From Desulfobacterales bacterium (lineage in GTDB: Bacteria; Desulfobacterota; Desulfobacteria; Desulfobacterales; JAUCGF01), in assembly GCA_029940345.1 (NCBI GenBank), contig JAOZRC010000100.1, positions 1 to 11,842 on the forward strand: 11,842 bases of DNA, written 5' to 3'. The notes under the pieces are model-generated. The model had not been told where the DNA came from. It saw only the letters and a program-made list of their open reading frames with translations, and did no database searches. Made by a program: the position numbers and the translations under genes. Below, one piece after another: positions 1 through 7,683 of this stretch. Numbering within the stretch: position 1 is the first letter of the stretch; every line of letters begins with the position of its first letter.

Positions 1-69
1 TTAGCAGGCGATGACCACCCTACATCGAACCAAAAGCTTTTTCTTAAAGCCTATAGAACAAATTTTTAA
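1..69 (+). CDS. C-terminal tail of an unidentified protein (partial)
   Basis: The frame starting at base 1 is open for 22 codons and ends at a TAA at 67-69, 12 bases before the next gene. The tail ends in the residues KAYRTNF. It is too short to identify. The close spacing to the next start suggests it is the end of an upstream gene in the same operon, but an open frame of this length could also arise by chance. Confidence 0.35.
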   Translation, partial: LAGDDHPTSNQKLFLKAYRTNF

Positions 70-81
70 GAGGGCGTATCC

Positions 82-606
82 ATGAACATGGAAATATTTA
101 ACGATATGGAAGGGGATGATCTACGCGACTACATTCGCTTTTTACTTTGGCATTATCGCGTGATGGATGCATTTTGGTTTATCAATATTGCCGAGCGTTT
201 CGATCAACCCACCGCCGAGCATCTGAATGAAAAAGTGTGGGGTCGTGTCGCCGGAATGGCCGCTAAAGATTTGGTCAAGCGCTTTGACATACAGGAAAAC
301 GGGTTGGATGGTTTTGTAAAAGCGCTTCGATTTTTTCCATGGTGTATCCTGGTAGATTATCATATCCAACAAAAACCGGATGAAGTGCTGATTTCGGTTC
401 CGTCATGCCCCACCCAGAAAGCCCGACGCAAGCGAGGATTGGATGAATTTGTATGCAAAGAAATGCATCGCGGTGAATTTGAAAGTTTTGCCCATGCGAT
501 TGATGACCGAATCAGCGTGGAATGTCAGTTCGCACCGCCGGACCCTCATCCGGATGACATGTATTGCAAGTGGTGTTTTACATTGGACATGAAATGTGAT
601 AATTGA
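82..606 (+). CDS. DUF6125-like conserved protein
   Basis: A 174-residue soluble protein with no signal peptide or membrane segment. The N-terminal half carries a stretch reading [13 protein letters not shown], followed by a [17 protein letters not shown] helix and then [14 protein letters not shown]. The C-terminal half is rich in Cys and His: C109 ([12 protein letters not shown]), C125 and H129 (CKEMHRGEF), C148, the segment [10 protein letters not shown], and C162 with C165 (CKWC). This pattern recalls the DUF6125 family common in sulfate-reducing and related anaerobes, which I link loosely to the L-2-amino-thiazoline-4-carboxylate hydrolase-like fold. The spaced Cys/His residues could bind a metal, but that is inference. 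The ATG is preceded by GAGGG at about 8 bases. It may share a transcript with the partial gene just upstream. No reaction can be assigned. Confidence 0.8.
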   Translation: MNMEIFNDMEGDDLRDYIRFLLWHYRVMDAFWFINIAERFDQPTAEHLNEKVWGRVAGMAAKDLVKRFDIQENGLDGFVKALRFFPWCILVDYHIQQKPDEVLISVPSCPTQKARRKRGLDEFVCKEMHRGEFESFAHAIDDRISVECQFAPPDPHPDDMYCKWCFTLDMKCDN

Positions 607-652
607 AACATGATGGTGTAAAAAATCGAATAATAAAACCTGAAAGATGATT

Positions 653-857
653 ATGCCAAGAAAAATCAGGGAACTTATCAAGGATTTAAAAAAATTTCGG
701 ATTCTACGAAATAAGAAGTGCCGGGAAAGGTTCTCATAGAAAATATGTACATCCACTATTTCAAGGAGCTGTCACTCTGAGTGGAAAATCGGGTGACAGC
801 TCAAAACAATATCAGGAAAAACAAGTACGCCAGGCAATTGATGAGGTAGAGAGATGA
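653..857 (+). pseudogene. hicA: HicA-family mRNA interferase toxin, frameshifted
   Basis: Reading from ATG 653 gives MPRKIRELIKDL, the typical HicA N-terminus, but this frame then runs to an early TAG near 737. From base 696 another frame reads FGFYEIRSAGKGSHRKYVHP and continues open to TGA 855-857. This second part holds the HicA hallmark GKGSHRKY, with the catalytic His of the dsRBD-like fold that cleaves mRNA. The two frames meet at seven A's (688-694) followed by TTT; removing one A restores a single HicA of about 67 residues. The stop overlaps the hicB start (ATGA at 854-857), the usual arrangement of a coupled toxin-antitoxin pair. The gene is either a broken toxin, a homopolymer sequencing error, or expressed by slippage at the A-run. 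Every residue outside the junction looks intact, so the damage, if real, is recent. Confidence 0.85.
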
Positions 858-1072
858 AGCTGGATAATTACCATAAATGGGTTGAATGGAATGATGAAGA
901 TCAAGTATACCTTGGCAGGTGTCCAGACATTATTACCGGAATTCACGGAGATGATCCAATTCAAGTTTACAAAGACTTGTGTGAAGTAGTTGAAGATGTA
1001 ATTCGTCATTTTGAATCGGAAAATCGTTCTCTCCCCACTCCGCGAGTCCGGCCTATGTTAGAAGTAGCGTAA
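854..1072 (+). CDS. hicB: HicB-family antitoxin
   Basis: A 72-residue protein with the small HicB fold: the N-terminal strand-rich part reads VEWNDEDQVYLGRCPDIITGIHGDDP, equivalent to the partial RNase H-like domain that caps the HicA active site, followed by an amphipathic helix, VYKDLCEVVEDVIRHFE. It has no C-terminal HTH or ribbon-helix-helix extension, so any DNA binding would need another protein; HicB proteins of this short class are common. Its ATG overlaps the stop of the hicA frame (ATGA), which implies translational coupling. In HicAB modules the antitoxin inhibits the mRNA-cleaving toxin by direct binding. If hicA is truly broken here, this would be an orphan antitoxin. Confidence 0.88.
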   Translation: MKLDNYHKWVEWNDEDQVYLGRCPDIITGIHGDDPIQVYKDLCEVVEDVIRHFESENRSLPTPRVRPMLEVA

Positions 1073-1115
1073 TGACCATTTTCTTTTAACTTGAAACTCA
1101 AAACTTGTAACTGAA

Positions 1116-1715
1116 ATGCCTTTAGCTTTTGATTCAATAAACCACGGAAAAATAGCCTTTGGCTTTTTTAATATTGAAACGGATATGCTCCTTCTGGAAA
1201 ACTATTTTATTTTTGCAACCCAATTTTGCAATAACCTTCGCAAGATTGCCTGTGAAAAAAATAGCGGCGGGATTCAAACCCGATGGGAAGTCGATTGTAT
1301 TCAAGATGCGTCTGAGATCGGCGATTTAATGGGCGCTATTCATGGTGTTCAATATACAGGCTTTATTGGTGAAACCTACCGGTGCTTTCCGTTCCCATCC
1401 GATCCGGAAGCATTTAAGCAGCAAACGGATGGGTTTAAAAATCAGGCTGTTATCCGGGAAATGATCTCTAAATATGCCCAACGCATTGAAATTCCCTTTC
1501 TGGCCGATGAAAAAGCGGAGATTATTTCTATTGGTGATTATCAATTCACCCGTAAAATCTGGCATAAATTGATTGTATACGTCTGGCGCGGTGGTTTTCC
1601 CCGCTGGCATGATGAAAAAATGCCCGACTATGTTTTGTCAATGAAACAGAGCATTACGGAGAGTTTACATCCATTGTTCAAGGGGTTGAGGTTGGCTACA
1701 AAAATTTATGACTGA
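1116..1715 (+). CDS. Conserved-looking protein of unknown function
   Basis: A 199-residue protein that I do not recognise. It is soluble, with no signal peptide or hydrophobic span long enough for a membrane helix. The N-terminus (GKIAFGFFNIETDMLLLENYFIF, residues about 10-32 when read in parts) is hydrophobic and aromatic. Residues near 80-95 read MGAIHGVQYTGFIGETYRCFPFP, and the C-terminal third is rich in Trp and Tyr (KIWHKLIVYVWRGGFPRW). The clean 600-base frame with ordered hydrophobic and charged segments supports a real gene. There is no clear Shine-Dalgarno before the ATG; the 40 bases upstream are low-complexity repeats of the type TTGAAACTCAAAACTTG. It stands alone between two toxin-antitoxin modules, with no operon partner. 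Confidence 0.7.
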   Translation: MPLAFDSINHGKIAFGFFNIETDMLLLENYFIFATQFCNNLRKIACEKNSGGIQTRWEVDCIQDASEIGDLMGAIHGVQYTGFIGETYRCFPFPSDPEAFKQQTDGFKNQAVIREMISKYAQRIEIPFLADEKAEIISIGDYQFTRKIWHKLIVYVWRGGFPRWHDEKMPDYVLSMKQSITESLHPLFKGLRLATKIYD

Positions 1716-1779
1716 CGATATATATACTTGAAAAGGCCATAATTTTGGATTTTTATTTTGTGATTATCTTATTCAAACC

Positions 1780-1838
1780 TATGGTGTAGACTTCAGGGTT
1801 CAGCCTTTAGCGCAAACATCCTGACACCCGACACCATA
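1780..1838. repeat. Imperfect dyad upstream of the second toxin-antitoxin operon
   Basis: TATGGTGT (1780-1787) is inverted as ACACCATA (1831-1838), and inside it TCAGG (1793-1797) is inverted as CCTGA (1820-1824). It lies 60 bases before the antitoxin start. It could be an operator for the HTH antitoxin or a decayed intergenic repeat; nothing here decides between these. Confidence 0.35.
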
Positions 1839-1897
1839 AATTGAAAATCACAAATTATAACCTTGCCGAGTATAGCAAAAATGCGCGGAGAAAGCAA

Positions 1898-2200
1898 ATG
1901 AGTGGAGTTGTATTTCATAACATACTTAATTTAAAGGAAATAGCAGAATATCTAAGGCTTCCTGAAACCAAAGTTGAAAGACAGGTTATTCAAGGCCGAA
2001 TTCCCGGTCGCAAAATCGAAGACGAATGGCGTTTTTTGAAATCAGCCGTAGATGACTGGTTAAGAAGCCATGATACGAGAGCAATATTATTAAATCAGGC
2101 AGGTTCCTTATCAGATGATGAAACATTGGATGATCTCCGTTTGATGATATATTCAGAGCGTGGCAGACCGGAAGAAGAGTGCCCCGATGCACATTCTTGA
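1898..2200 (+). CDS. Excisionase-like HTH antitoxin paired with a PIN toxin
   Basis: A 100-residue protein with an N-terminal helix-turn-helix of the HTH_17/MerR-excisionase type (about residues 8-55): LNLKEIAEYLRLPETKVERQ, then the recognition part with GRIPGRKI and the wing EWRFLKSAVDDWL. The C-terminal 40 residues are acidic and probably disordered until bound to the toxin (SLSDDETLDDLRLMIY). The frame is open further upstream from a TTG at 1841, but ATG 1898 has GGAGAAAG close before it and starts just ahead of the domain, so I chose it. Its end overlaps the PIN gene by 14 bases. By analogy with other HTH-VapC pairs it would neutralise the toxin and repress the operon, perhaps at the dyad at 1780-1838. 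The role is inferred from domain and position. Confidence 0.82.
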   Translation: MSGVVFHNILNLKEIAEYLRLPETKVERQVIQGRIPGRKIEDEWRFLKSAVDDWLRSHDTRAILLNQAGSLSDDETLDDLRLMIYSERGRPEEECPDAHS

Positions 2201-2606
2201 CACCGACACACTCACACATTTACATGCGGGACATCCGAATGTTATCAGGAATCTCAAAAAACTTGATGATCCCGATGTAAGAATCACGATCATCACTAAA
2301 ATAGAATTATTACGCGGCCGCTCCGAGTTCCTTATAAAGGCGGCTGACCGGAATCAATTGGTAAGGGCTCAGAAACTGTTTGACCGTACTGAGGAACTTT
2401 TGTCTCAAATTCCGGTATTACCGATTGATGAAAACTCGGCCATTAAATTCGAGGCCTTGAAAAACATAAAAAATTTACGCAAGATTGGTCGTAAAGATAT
2501 TTTGATTGCCAGTGTGTCACTTGCCCATCGTGCAGTGCTTGTAACACGTAATATCCGTCATTTCAGACAAGTGCCTGATTTGGCTATTGCAAATTGGGTT
2601 GATTGA
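2187..2606 (+). CDS. VapC-like PIN-domain ribonuclease toxin
   Basis: A 139-residue single PIN domain. The acidic metal-binding residues of the family are visible: D5 and D7 in ILDTDTLTHL, E40 in TKIELLRGR, and D104 in RKDILIASVSLAH; the last motif is TRNIRHF (N122), with His at the place where many relatives have Asp. PIN toxins cleave RNA with Mg2+ or Mn2+, often tRNA or rRNA; the target cannot be told from sequence. The frame is open from a GTG at 2160, but ATG 2187 directly precedes the first PIN strand and has GGAAGAAG upstream, so I take it as the start. It overlaps the end of the antitoxin gene, implying translational coupling. The stop lies only 26 bases before purSL, so read-through into that gene is possible. 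Confidence 0.87.
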   Translation: MHILDTDTLTHLHAGHPNVIRNLKKLDDPDVRITIITKIELLRGRSEFLIKAADRNQLVRAQKLFDRTEELLSQIPVLPIDENSAIKFEALKNIKNLRKIGRKDILIASVSLAHRAVLVTRNIRHFRQVPDLAIANWVD

Positions 2607-2632
2607 TAACCATAATCCATAAAGAAAATATA

Positions 2633-5600
2633 ATGCCACATAGACTTGAAATCGCATTAAAACCGGATTTGTCAGATGCTGAAGGCGAAGGTCTTCGCCA
2701 AAAAGCGCGGAACTATTTCGGAATCGAACTCTCCGGCGTTCGCACCGTTCATATCCTAACAATTGACGCCGATTTGACCGCCGAACAATTGAGTATCGTG
2801 CAAAACGACATTTTTACCAACCCGGTGACGCAGATTTCATCCTTTGATCCCCTGCCCATTGCATTCGATTGGTGTATCCGGATCGGATACCGGCCCGGTG
2901 TAAAAGACAATGCCGGTGACACTGCTGTGGAAGCGATTGAAGATACCTTGGGCATCCGCCTTAAAGACCGGGAAACCGTGTATACGTCTAAACGGTACTG
3001 CCTGCAAGGGAGCCATCCGGAATTTGGCCGCGACCGGGCTGCTTTTGAAAAAAAGGTTGAAAAAATTGCCAACGAACTTCTCGCTAACGATATTATTCAG
3101 CAATGGCAGGTATATCCGTCATCGGAATGGGACCCTGAGGTCGGGGTCGGCTTTATTATCCCTAAAGTGATTCTTGATCATCAACCGTCCGTTTTGACCG
3201 TCTCTGCGGATAGTGATGCGGCCTTGCAAAAAGTAAGTGATGAACGTAATCTGGCGTTAAATCCGAATGATATTCCCGCTATCCGGGCATACTTTGCCAA
3301 TAATGAGGTGCGGCGCCAACGCGCTTCTGTGGGCTTGTCAGACCCAACGGATGTCGAATTGGAGTACATCTCACAAGCGCGCAGCGACCATTGCAACCAT
3401 AACACCTTCCAGGGCCGCTTTTTTTATCATGATTCCGCAAACGCTCAGGTTCAGATCATTGACGATTTATTTAAAACCTGCATTCGGATACCCACGCTGA
3501 AACTCAAAGAGCAGAAATCATGGGTGGTTTCGGTATTATGGGATAATGCCGGTGCCGGCCGTTTTGATGATAACCATTATTATGTGATTACCGGTGAAAC
3601 CCACAATTCGCCTTCCAACATGGAAGCATACGGTGGTGCCATTACCGGCATTGTCGGTGTTTACCGCGATCCGCTGGGCACGGGCAAAGGCGCAAAGTTG
3701 GTGATGGGCGGCTACGGTTATTGTGTCGGTCCGCGCGATTATCGCGGCCCGCTCAAACCGCATCTGCATCCCCGGCGATTATTGGATGGCGTTATAGAAG
3801 GCGTGCGTGACGGCGGCAACAAAAGTGGCATTCCCACCACTTTCGGGCAGGTGCTTTTTGATGACGCCTATATCGGCAAGAGCTTGGTGTTTGTTACTGC
3901 GGTTGGGATAATGCCTGCTAAGGTCGCCGACAGCCCGGCTGAAAAAAAACGCACTTCTCCTGGTGATTTAGTGATTATGTGCGGCGGACGTGTGGGCAAG
4001 GATGGTATTCATGGCGTTACAGCGTCATCAGAAAGCTTTTCGGCTGATACACCGGCGGGTCATGTACAGATTGGCGATCCCTACACCCAGAAAAAAATGC
4101 ATGATTTTTTGTTGGAAGCCCGGGATGAGGGACTGATTCAATTTATTACCGATAATGGCGGCGGCGGATTGTCATCCTCGGTTGGGGAATCGGCACTCTT
4201 TTCTGACGGATGTTCCATACAATTGGAAAAAGTGCCGTTAAAATATCAAGGCATGGATCAATGGGAAATCTGGGTTTCGGAATCGCAAGAGCGTATGACC
4301 GTTGCCATAAAACCCGAACATTGGGAGCGCTTTCATAAATTATCTGAAAAACATGCGGTTGAAAGCACTGTCATTGGCCAGTATACGGATACAGGCAAGC
4401 TGCACATCACCTACAAAGGTAAAACCTGCACTTACATTGATCTTGATTTTCTTTCAGCAGGTTTTCCACAATGGGAGTTTGAGGCGCAATGGCGCACACC
4501 CGCGGATCGAGGTCTGCATGAGCCGGTTATCATCCCGCCTGAAAATTACAACAAGCTGCTGCCGGATATGCTGGCGCGTCCTAACATTTGTTCAAAAGAG
4601 TGGATTGTACGCCAGTATGACCATGAAGTGCAGGGAACCAGTGTTATTAAACCGCTGGTAGGCGCTCAATGTGATATGAATAATGATGCGGTTGTGATTC
4701 GGCCGGTGTTGGATTCCGATATCGGCCTGGCTTATGCCCAGGCCCTTTTACCTTGGTACTCGGCCATCGACGCCTGGCACATGGCCAGCTGCACAATTGA
4801 CGAAGCCGTCCGTCGCCTGCTTGCCGTGGGCGCCGATTGGGATCAGATCGGCGGTGTGGATAATTTCTGCTGGCCTGCAATACAATACGATCCGGTTGCC
4901 AATCCGGATGGAAAATTTAAAGCGGCGCAATTGGTGCGCGCCTGTCTGGGGTTAAAAGAAACCTGCCTGGCTTACAAAATTCCATTATTATCGGGTAAGG
5001 ACAGCATGTATGTTGATGGCCATTTAGCCGGACGCTACGATGAAATTCATAAGGTTTCAGCAATGGAAACGCTTCAATTTTCCTGCACCGGTGTGGTTCA
5101 AAATATAGCCCAATGTGTTACAATGGACAGCAAAATTATCGGTGATCGGGTATATGTGTTAGGTATGACGCGCAACGAACTGGGAGGCTCCGAGTACTAT
5201 GCTCATTTCGGATATGTAGGAATGAATGTTCCCAAAGTGTATCCGGATAAATTCAGGAGGGTGTATAAAGCGGTTCATCAGGCCATTCGTCAGGAATTGG
5301 TTGCGTCCGTTCACGGTGTATATCGCGGCGGTTTGGGTATACATCTGGCAATGGTTGCCATGGGCGGTGGTTTGGGGATGAAAATAGATATGAACAAGGT
5401 CGCTGCCGATCAGGTTCATCGTGATGATATTATTTTATTTTCAGAAACACCGGGACGCTTTATTATTACCGTGGCTCCTGAAAAAAGTGAGGCCTTTGAA
5501 ACCCTTTTTATGGATATGCCCTGCGCCTGTATCGGCGTGATCACAGGCAAAGCAGATCATTTTATTATCAACGGAGCAGATGGTTATCCGATTGCCGATA

Positions 5601-5656
5601 TTCCCGTGTCTGAACTGAGATATGCCTGGAAACGCCCCTTGGGGACGCTTGTATAG
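2633..5656 (+). CDS. purL: Phosphoribosylformylglycinamidine synthase, PurS-PurL fusion
   Basis: A 1007-residue ATP-dependent synthetase subunit that converts FGAR to FGAM with ammonia supplied by PurQ, the fourth step of purine synthesis, in the cytoplasm. The first ~170 residues look like two PurS-type modules (HRLEIALKPDLSDAEG, then FDWCIRIGYRPGVKDNAGD). The catalytic part follows: ARSDHCNHNTFQG (about 250-260), GETHNSPSNMEAYGGA (from 321), DNGGGGLSSSVGES (from 507), WVSESQERM (549) and a second AIR-synthase-like half with LLSGKDSMYVDG (from 788). It has no C-terminal glutaminase domain; that is encoded by purQ downstream, so the layout is PurSL plus PurQ rather than the ~1300-residue single-chain enzyme. 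A TTG start at 2603 is possible, but ATG 2633 begins at the PurS strand. The Shine-Dalgarno is weak (AAAGAAAA). One gene of unknown function separates it from purQ. Confidence 0.95.
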   Translation: MPHRLEIALKPDLSDAEGEGLRQKARNYFGIELSGVRTVHILTIDADLTAEQLSIVQNDIFTNPVTQISSFDPLPIAFDWCIRIGYRPGVKDNAGDTAVEAIEDTLGIRLKDRETVYTSKRYCLQGSHPEFGRDRAAFEKKVEKIANELLANDIIQQWQVYPSSEWDPEVGVGFIIPKVILDHQPSVLTVSADSDAALQKVSDERNLALNPNDIPAIRAYFANNEVRRQRASVGLSDPTDVELEYISQARSDHCNHNTFQGRFFYHDSANAQVQIIDDLFKTCIRIPTLKLKEQKSWVVSVLWDNAGAGRFDDNHYYVITGETHNSPSNMEAYGGAITGIVGVYRDPLGTGKGAKLVMGGYGYCVGPRDYRGPLKPHLHPRRLLDGVIEGVRDGGNKSGIPTTFGQVLFDDAYIGKSLVFVTAVGIMPAKVADSPAEKKRTSPGDLVIMCGGRVGKDGIHGVTASSESFSADTPAGHVQIGDPYTQKKMHDFLLEARDEGLIQFITDNGGGGLSSSVGESALFSDGCSIQLEKVPLKYQGMDQWEIWVSESQERMTVAIKPEHWERFHKLSEKHAVESTVIGQYTDTGKLHITYKGKTCTYIDLDFLSAGFPQWEFEAQWRTPADRGLHEPVIIPPENYNKLLPDMLARPNICSKEWIVRQYDHEVQGTSVIKPLVGAQCDMNNDAVVIRPVLDSDIGLAYAQALLPWYSAIDAWHMASCTIDEAVRRLLAVGADWDQIGGVDNFCWPAIQYDPVANPDGKFKAAQLVRACLGLKETCLAYKIPLLSGKDSMYVDGHLAGRYDEIHKVSAMETLQFSCTGVVQNIAQCVTMDSKIIGDRVYVLGMTRNELGGSEYYAHFGYVGMNVPKVYPDKFRRVYKAVHQAIRQELVASVHGVYRGGLGIHLAMVAMGGGLGMKIDMNKVAADQVHRDDIILFSETPGRFIITVAPEKSEAFETLFMDMPCACIGVITGKADHFIINGADGYPIADIPVSELRYAWKRPLGTLV

Positions 5657-5693
5657 ACTCTCAGAACAACTTAAATGCAATGAGGTGTATAAA

Positions 5694-6617
5694 ATGAGCA
5701 ATGAGATTCAATTTGAAGTTGGTCAAAAGTATGAAAATGTGAAAGGGATTTATGAAGTTATTTCTGTTGAAGATGATATGATGACGATCCAGTGGGAAAC
5801 TGGCGAGCAAACCTCCACCAGCGTTGATTTGCAAACAAGAATAATTGAAAGAATACAACTTGAAAAAGAGATAAGGGAGGAAAAAAGGGCTCCTAAAGGA
5901 CGCCGCAAGGGTCGAGGGTCTTTATCCAAAATGGGCCAAGAATTTAAGGGCTTTGCGGAAAGTGATTTTAAAACGACTATTTCAGGAACCAAATGGCGCA
6001 ATCGCAATTATCTGGGTGGTGCCGTGACCAAACGACTGGGATCCGTTAAGCTTCTAATTAACTCCTGGGCCGTATCCCGCAAAACAGCGATTCACTGGCA
6101 GGATATGAGTCATCATCGTTTGAAGGATAGCCGGACACAGGCAAAATTTTTCGCTCTGATTGATGCCACGGATCTGTCATACGGCTTTTACATTGAACGT
6201 GGAAATCAAAATGATCTGGATACGTCGGATTGGAACGCATTTGTTGCCTGGCTGAAAAAAGAAAACAATGAGGCGTTGCTTAATAAAATTGTAAGTGAAC
6301 ATCATTTACGGATTGATGATAAATCGGGAAAAAGCATCATTGGACAAATTGATGCGCACGATGGAAAATGGACGATTAAAAAACATCGCGATGGTGAAGG
6401 CGCCGGGGAAGAGATCGGCTCACTTGCCGAGTTTTTTGAGACAGTTCCGGCTGACGCCGAGATTGAATTTCAAATTTACCAAAAAGCGGCTAAAGCTGAA
6501 ATACTTGCCCAGGGAGATAAAATCGCTGATGATATTTCAACATTGTTCGGCATCTTAATGCCGTTTTATGAAGCATCGGTAACGCTGACTCCACCTGATG
6601 AAGCGATTGCTGTGTAA
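5694..6617 (+). CDS. Unknown protein encoded between purSL and purQ
   Basis: A 307-residue soluble protein that I cannot assign to a named family. Three parts can be seen. Residues 8-55 (EVGQKYENVKGIYEVISVEDD, then IQWETGEQ and LQTRIIERIQ) have the alternating pattern of a small SH3/Tudor-like beta barrel. Residues 56-80 are a highly charged, Lys/Arg-rich linker. Residues 90-300 form a larger domain with KWRNRNYLGG, NSWAVSRKTAIHW, FFALIDATDLSYGFYIERG, and an acidic C-terminal helix region. A basic linker with a small barrel suggests contact with nucleic acid, but this is only a guess. ATG 5694 is chosen because GAGGTG precedes it; the frame is open further back into the purSL end. It lies 37 bases after purSL and 127 bases before purQ in the same direction, so it is probably cotranscribed. 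No link to purine synthesis is shown. Confidence 0.8.
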   Translation: MSNEIQFEVGQKYENVKGIYEVISVEDDMMTIQWETGEQTSTSVDLQTRIIERIQLEKEIREEKRAPKGRRKGRGSLSKMGQEFKGFAESDFKTTISGTKWRNRNYLGGAVTKRLGSVKLLINSWAVSRKTAIHWQDMSHHRLKDSRTQAKFFALIDATDLSYGFYIERGNQNDLDTSDWNAFVAWLKKENNEALLNKIVSEHHLRIDDKSGKSIIGQIDAHDGKWTIKKHRDGEGAGEEIGSLAEFFETVPADAEIEFQIYQKAAKAEILAQGDKIADDISTLFGILMPFYEASVTLTPPDEAIAV

Positions 6618-6650
6618 GGGAATTCATTTAAGCCTGAAGGAAGCCTATAG

Positions 6651-6677
6651 TTCAGTTATATAAGATAGCTGAATTTT
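6651..6677 (+). terminator. Weak hairpin between the unknown gene and purQ
   Basis: TTCAG at 6651-6655 pairs with CTGAA at 6669-6673, and the stem continues inward with a T-G pair and TAT/ATA around the loop ATAAG. TTTT follows at 6674-6677. The stem is AT-rich, so it would be a leaky terminator at best and could allow partial read-through into purQ. Confidence 0.3.
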
Positions 6678-6744
6678 CGCTCAACCTGCCGGCTTATGTC
6701 AATGACCTGCATTACTAAACAGTATACTTGGAGAACAATCGGAT

Positions 6745-7569
6745 ATGAGTAAGCGTGTTAACGCCTTGGTTTTAACCGGATTCGGCCTGAATTGCGATAA
6801 TGAAACCGCTTATGCGCTTCAATTGGCAGGTGCGGAGGTTCAGCGTATGCATACCAACGCACTTATCAATGGTGAAGTTCATTTGAAAGATTTCAAATTA
6901 TTGGTACTCGGCGGTGGTTTCAGTTGGGGCGACGATCATGGTGGCGGCGTTATCCAGGCCGTACGCCTTAAAACCAATCTGGGCAGCCGTATTCTTGACT
7001 TTATCGCCAACGGCAATCTTGTTCTGGGTATCTGCAACGGGTTTCAAACCCTGGTCAACTTAGGCCTTTTGCCGGGTCTTAATGACGATTACCAAACCCG
7101 TTCAGTCGCACTGACCTTTAATGATTGCGGCAATTTTCGCAATGACTGGGTGTCGTTAACGGTCAATCAGCAATCGCCTTGTGTGTTTACGCATAATATG
7201 CAACAGTTGGAACTTCCCATCCGACATGGCGAAGGTAAATTTGTGGCCGACGAACACGTTATCAAACGTTTGATAGATAATCATCAGGTCGTCATCCGCT
7301 ATGCTCGCGAAAACGGAGAACCGGCAAACGGCCATTTCCCCTCCAATCCGAACGGCTCCTTGTATGATATCGCCGGCCTGTGTGATCCGACAGGCCATAT
7401 TTTCGGCCTTATGCCCCATCCCGAAGCCTTTAACCATTTTACCAATCATCCGGATTGGACGCGTTTAAAAGAAAAGCTTAATCGTCAGGGCCGCCGGATG
7501 AACACCGGTGATACCCTCGGCGTTCGTTTATTTAAAAACGGTGTTGATTATATCCTTAAAGGTCACTAA
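6745..7569 (+). CDS. purQ: FGAM synthase glutaminase subunit PurQ
   Basis: A 274-residue class I glutamine amidotransferase that hydrolyses glutamine and passes ammonia to PurSL. The N-terminus reads ALVLTGFGLNCDNETAYA, the typical start of the PurQ fold, with the oxyanion region LGGGFSWGDD. The nucleophile is C97 in the elbow GICNGFQ, and the catalytic dyad is H225 and E227 in LMPHPEAF. RHGEGKFV near 160-166 is also a family motif. The length fits the large-PurQ type found with PurSL fusions and the glutaminase domain of long PurL proteins, and exceeds the ~225 residues of the Bacillus PurQ. ATG 6745 has GGAGA about 10 bases upstream. It is separated from purSL by the unknown 307-residue gene. 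All catalytic residues are present. Confidence 0.95.
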   Translation: MSKRVNALVLTGFGLNCDNETAYALQLAGAEVQRMHTNALINGEVHLKDFKLLVLGGGFSWGDDHGGGVIQAVRLKTNLGSRILDFIANGNLVLGICNGFQTLVNLGLLPGLNDDYQTRSVALTFNDCGNFRNDWVSLTVNQQSPCVFTHNMQQLELPIRHGEGKFVADEHVIKRLIDNHQVVIRYARENGEPANGHFPSNPNGSLYDIAGLCDPTGHIFGLMPHPEAFNHFTNHPDWTRLKEKLNRQGRRMNTGDTLGVRLFKNGVDYILKGH

Positions 7570-7654
7570 AATGATATATAATGAATTAATTCATGTCATT
7601 ATATGAAATGACGTCATGATTTCCGAAATTGGCATACTGTCCTGTGAAAATATC
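7570..7654. promoter_or_regulatory. AT-rich region with clustered palindromes before the aro promoter
   Basis: Between the purQ stop and the aro promoter there is a perfect 14-base palindrome ATGAATTAATTCAT (7581-7594), an inverted repeat ATATAATGA (7576-7584) with TCATTATAT (7596-7604), and a perfect palindrome ATGACGTCAT (7608-7617). The cluster lies 40-80 bases upstream of the -35 box, a place where an activator or repressor could bind. No T-run follows, so a terminator for purQ is unlikely. The regulator, if any, is unknown. Confidence 0.35.
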
Positions 7655-7683
7655 TTGACATTATGTAAAATGATATGTAAATA
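7655..7683 (+). promoter_or_regulatory. Candidate sigma70-type promoter of the aro leader
   Basis: A perfect -35 TTGACA (7655-7660) is followed after 17 bases by TAAATA (7678-7683), a poor -10. A perfect TATAAT lies at 7682-7687 but at a 21-base spacing, which is too long for ordinary use. Transcription would start near 7690-7695, just ahead of the leader ORF, which fits an attenuator layout. The start site is inferred. Confidence 0.5.

Noticed and set aside
2603..2632. A TTG start adding 10 residues to PurSL
   Set aside because: It overlaps the PIN toxin stop and the added residues do not fit the PurS strand that begins at ATG 2633.
3267..3769. Frames of about 75 codons on both strands inside purSL
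   Set aside because: They are shadow frames of the conserved purSL coding sequence, with low-complexity composition and no ribosome sites.
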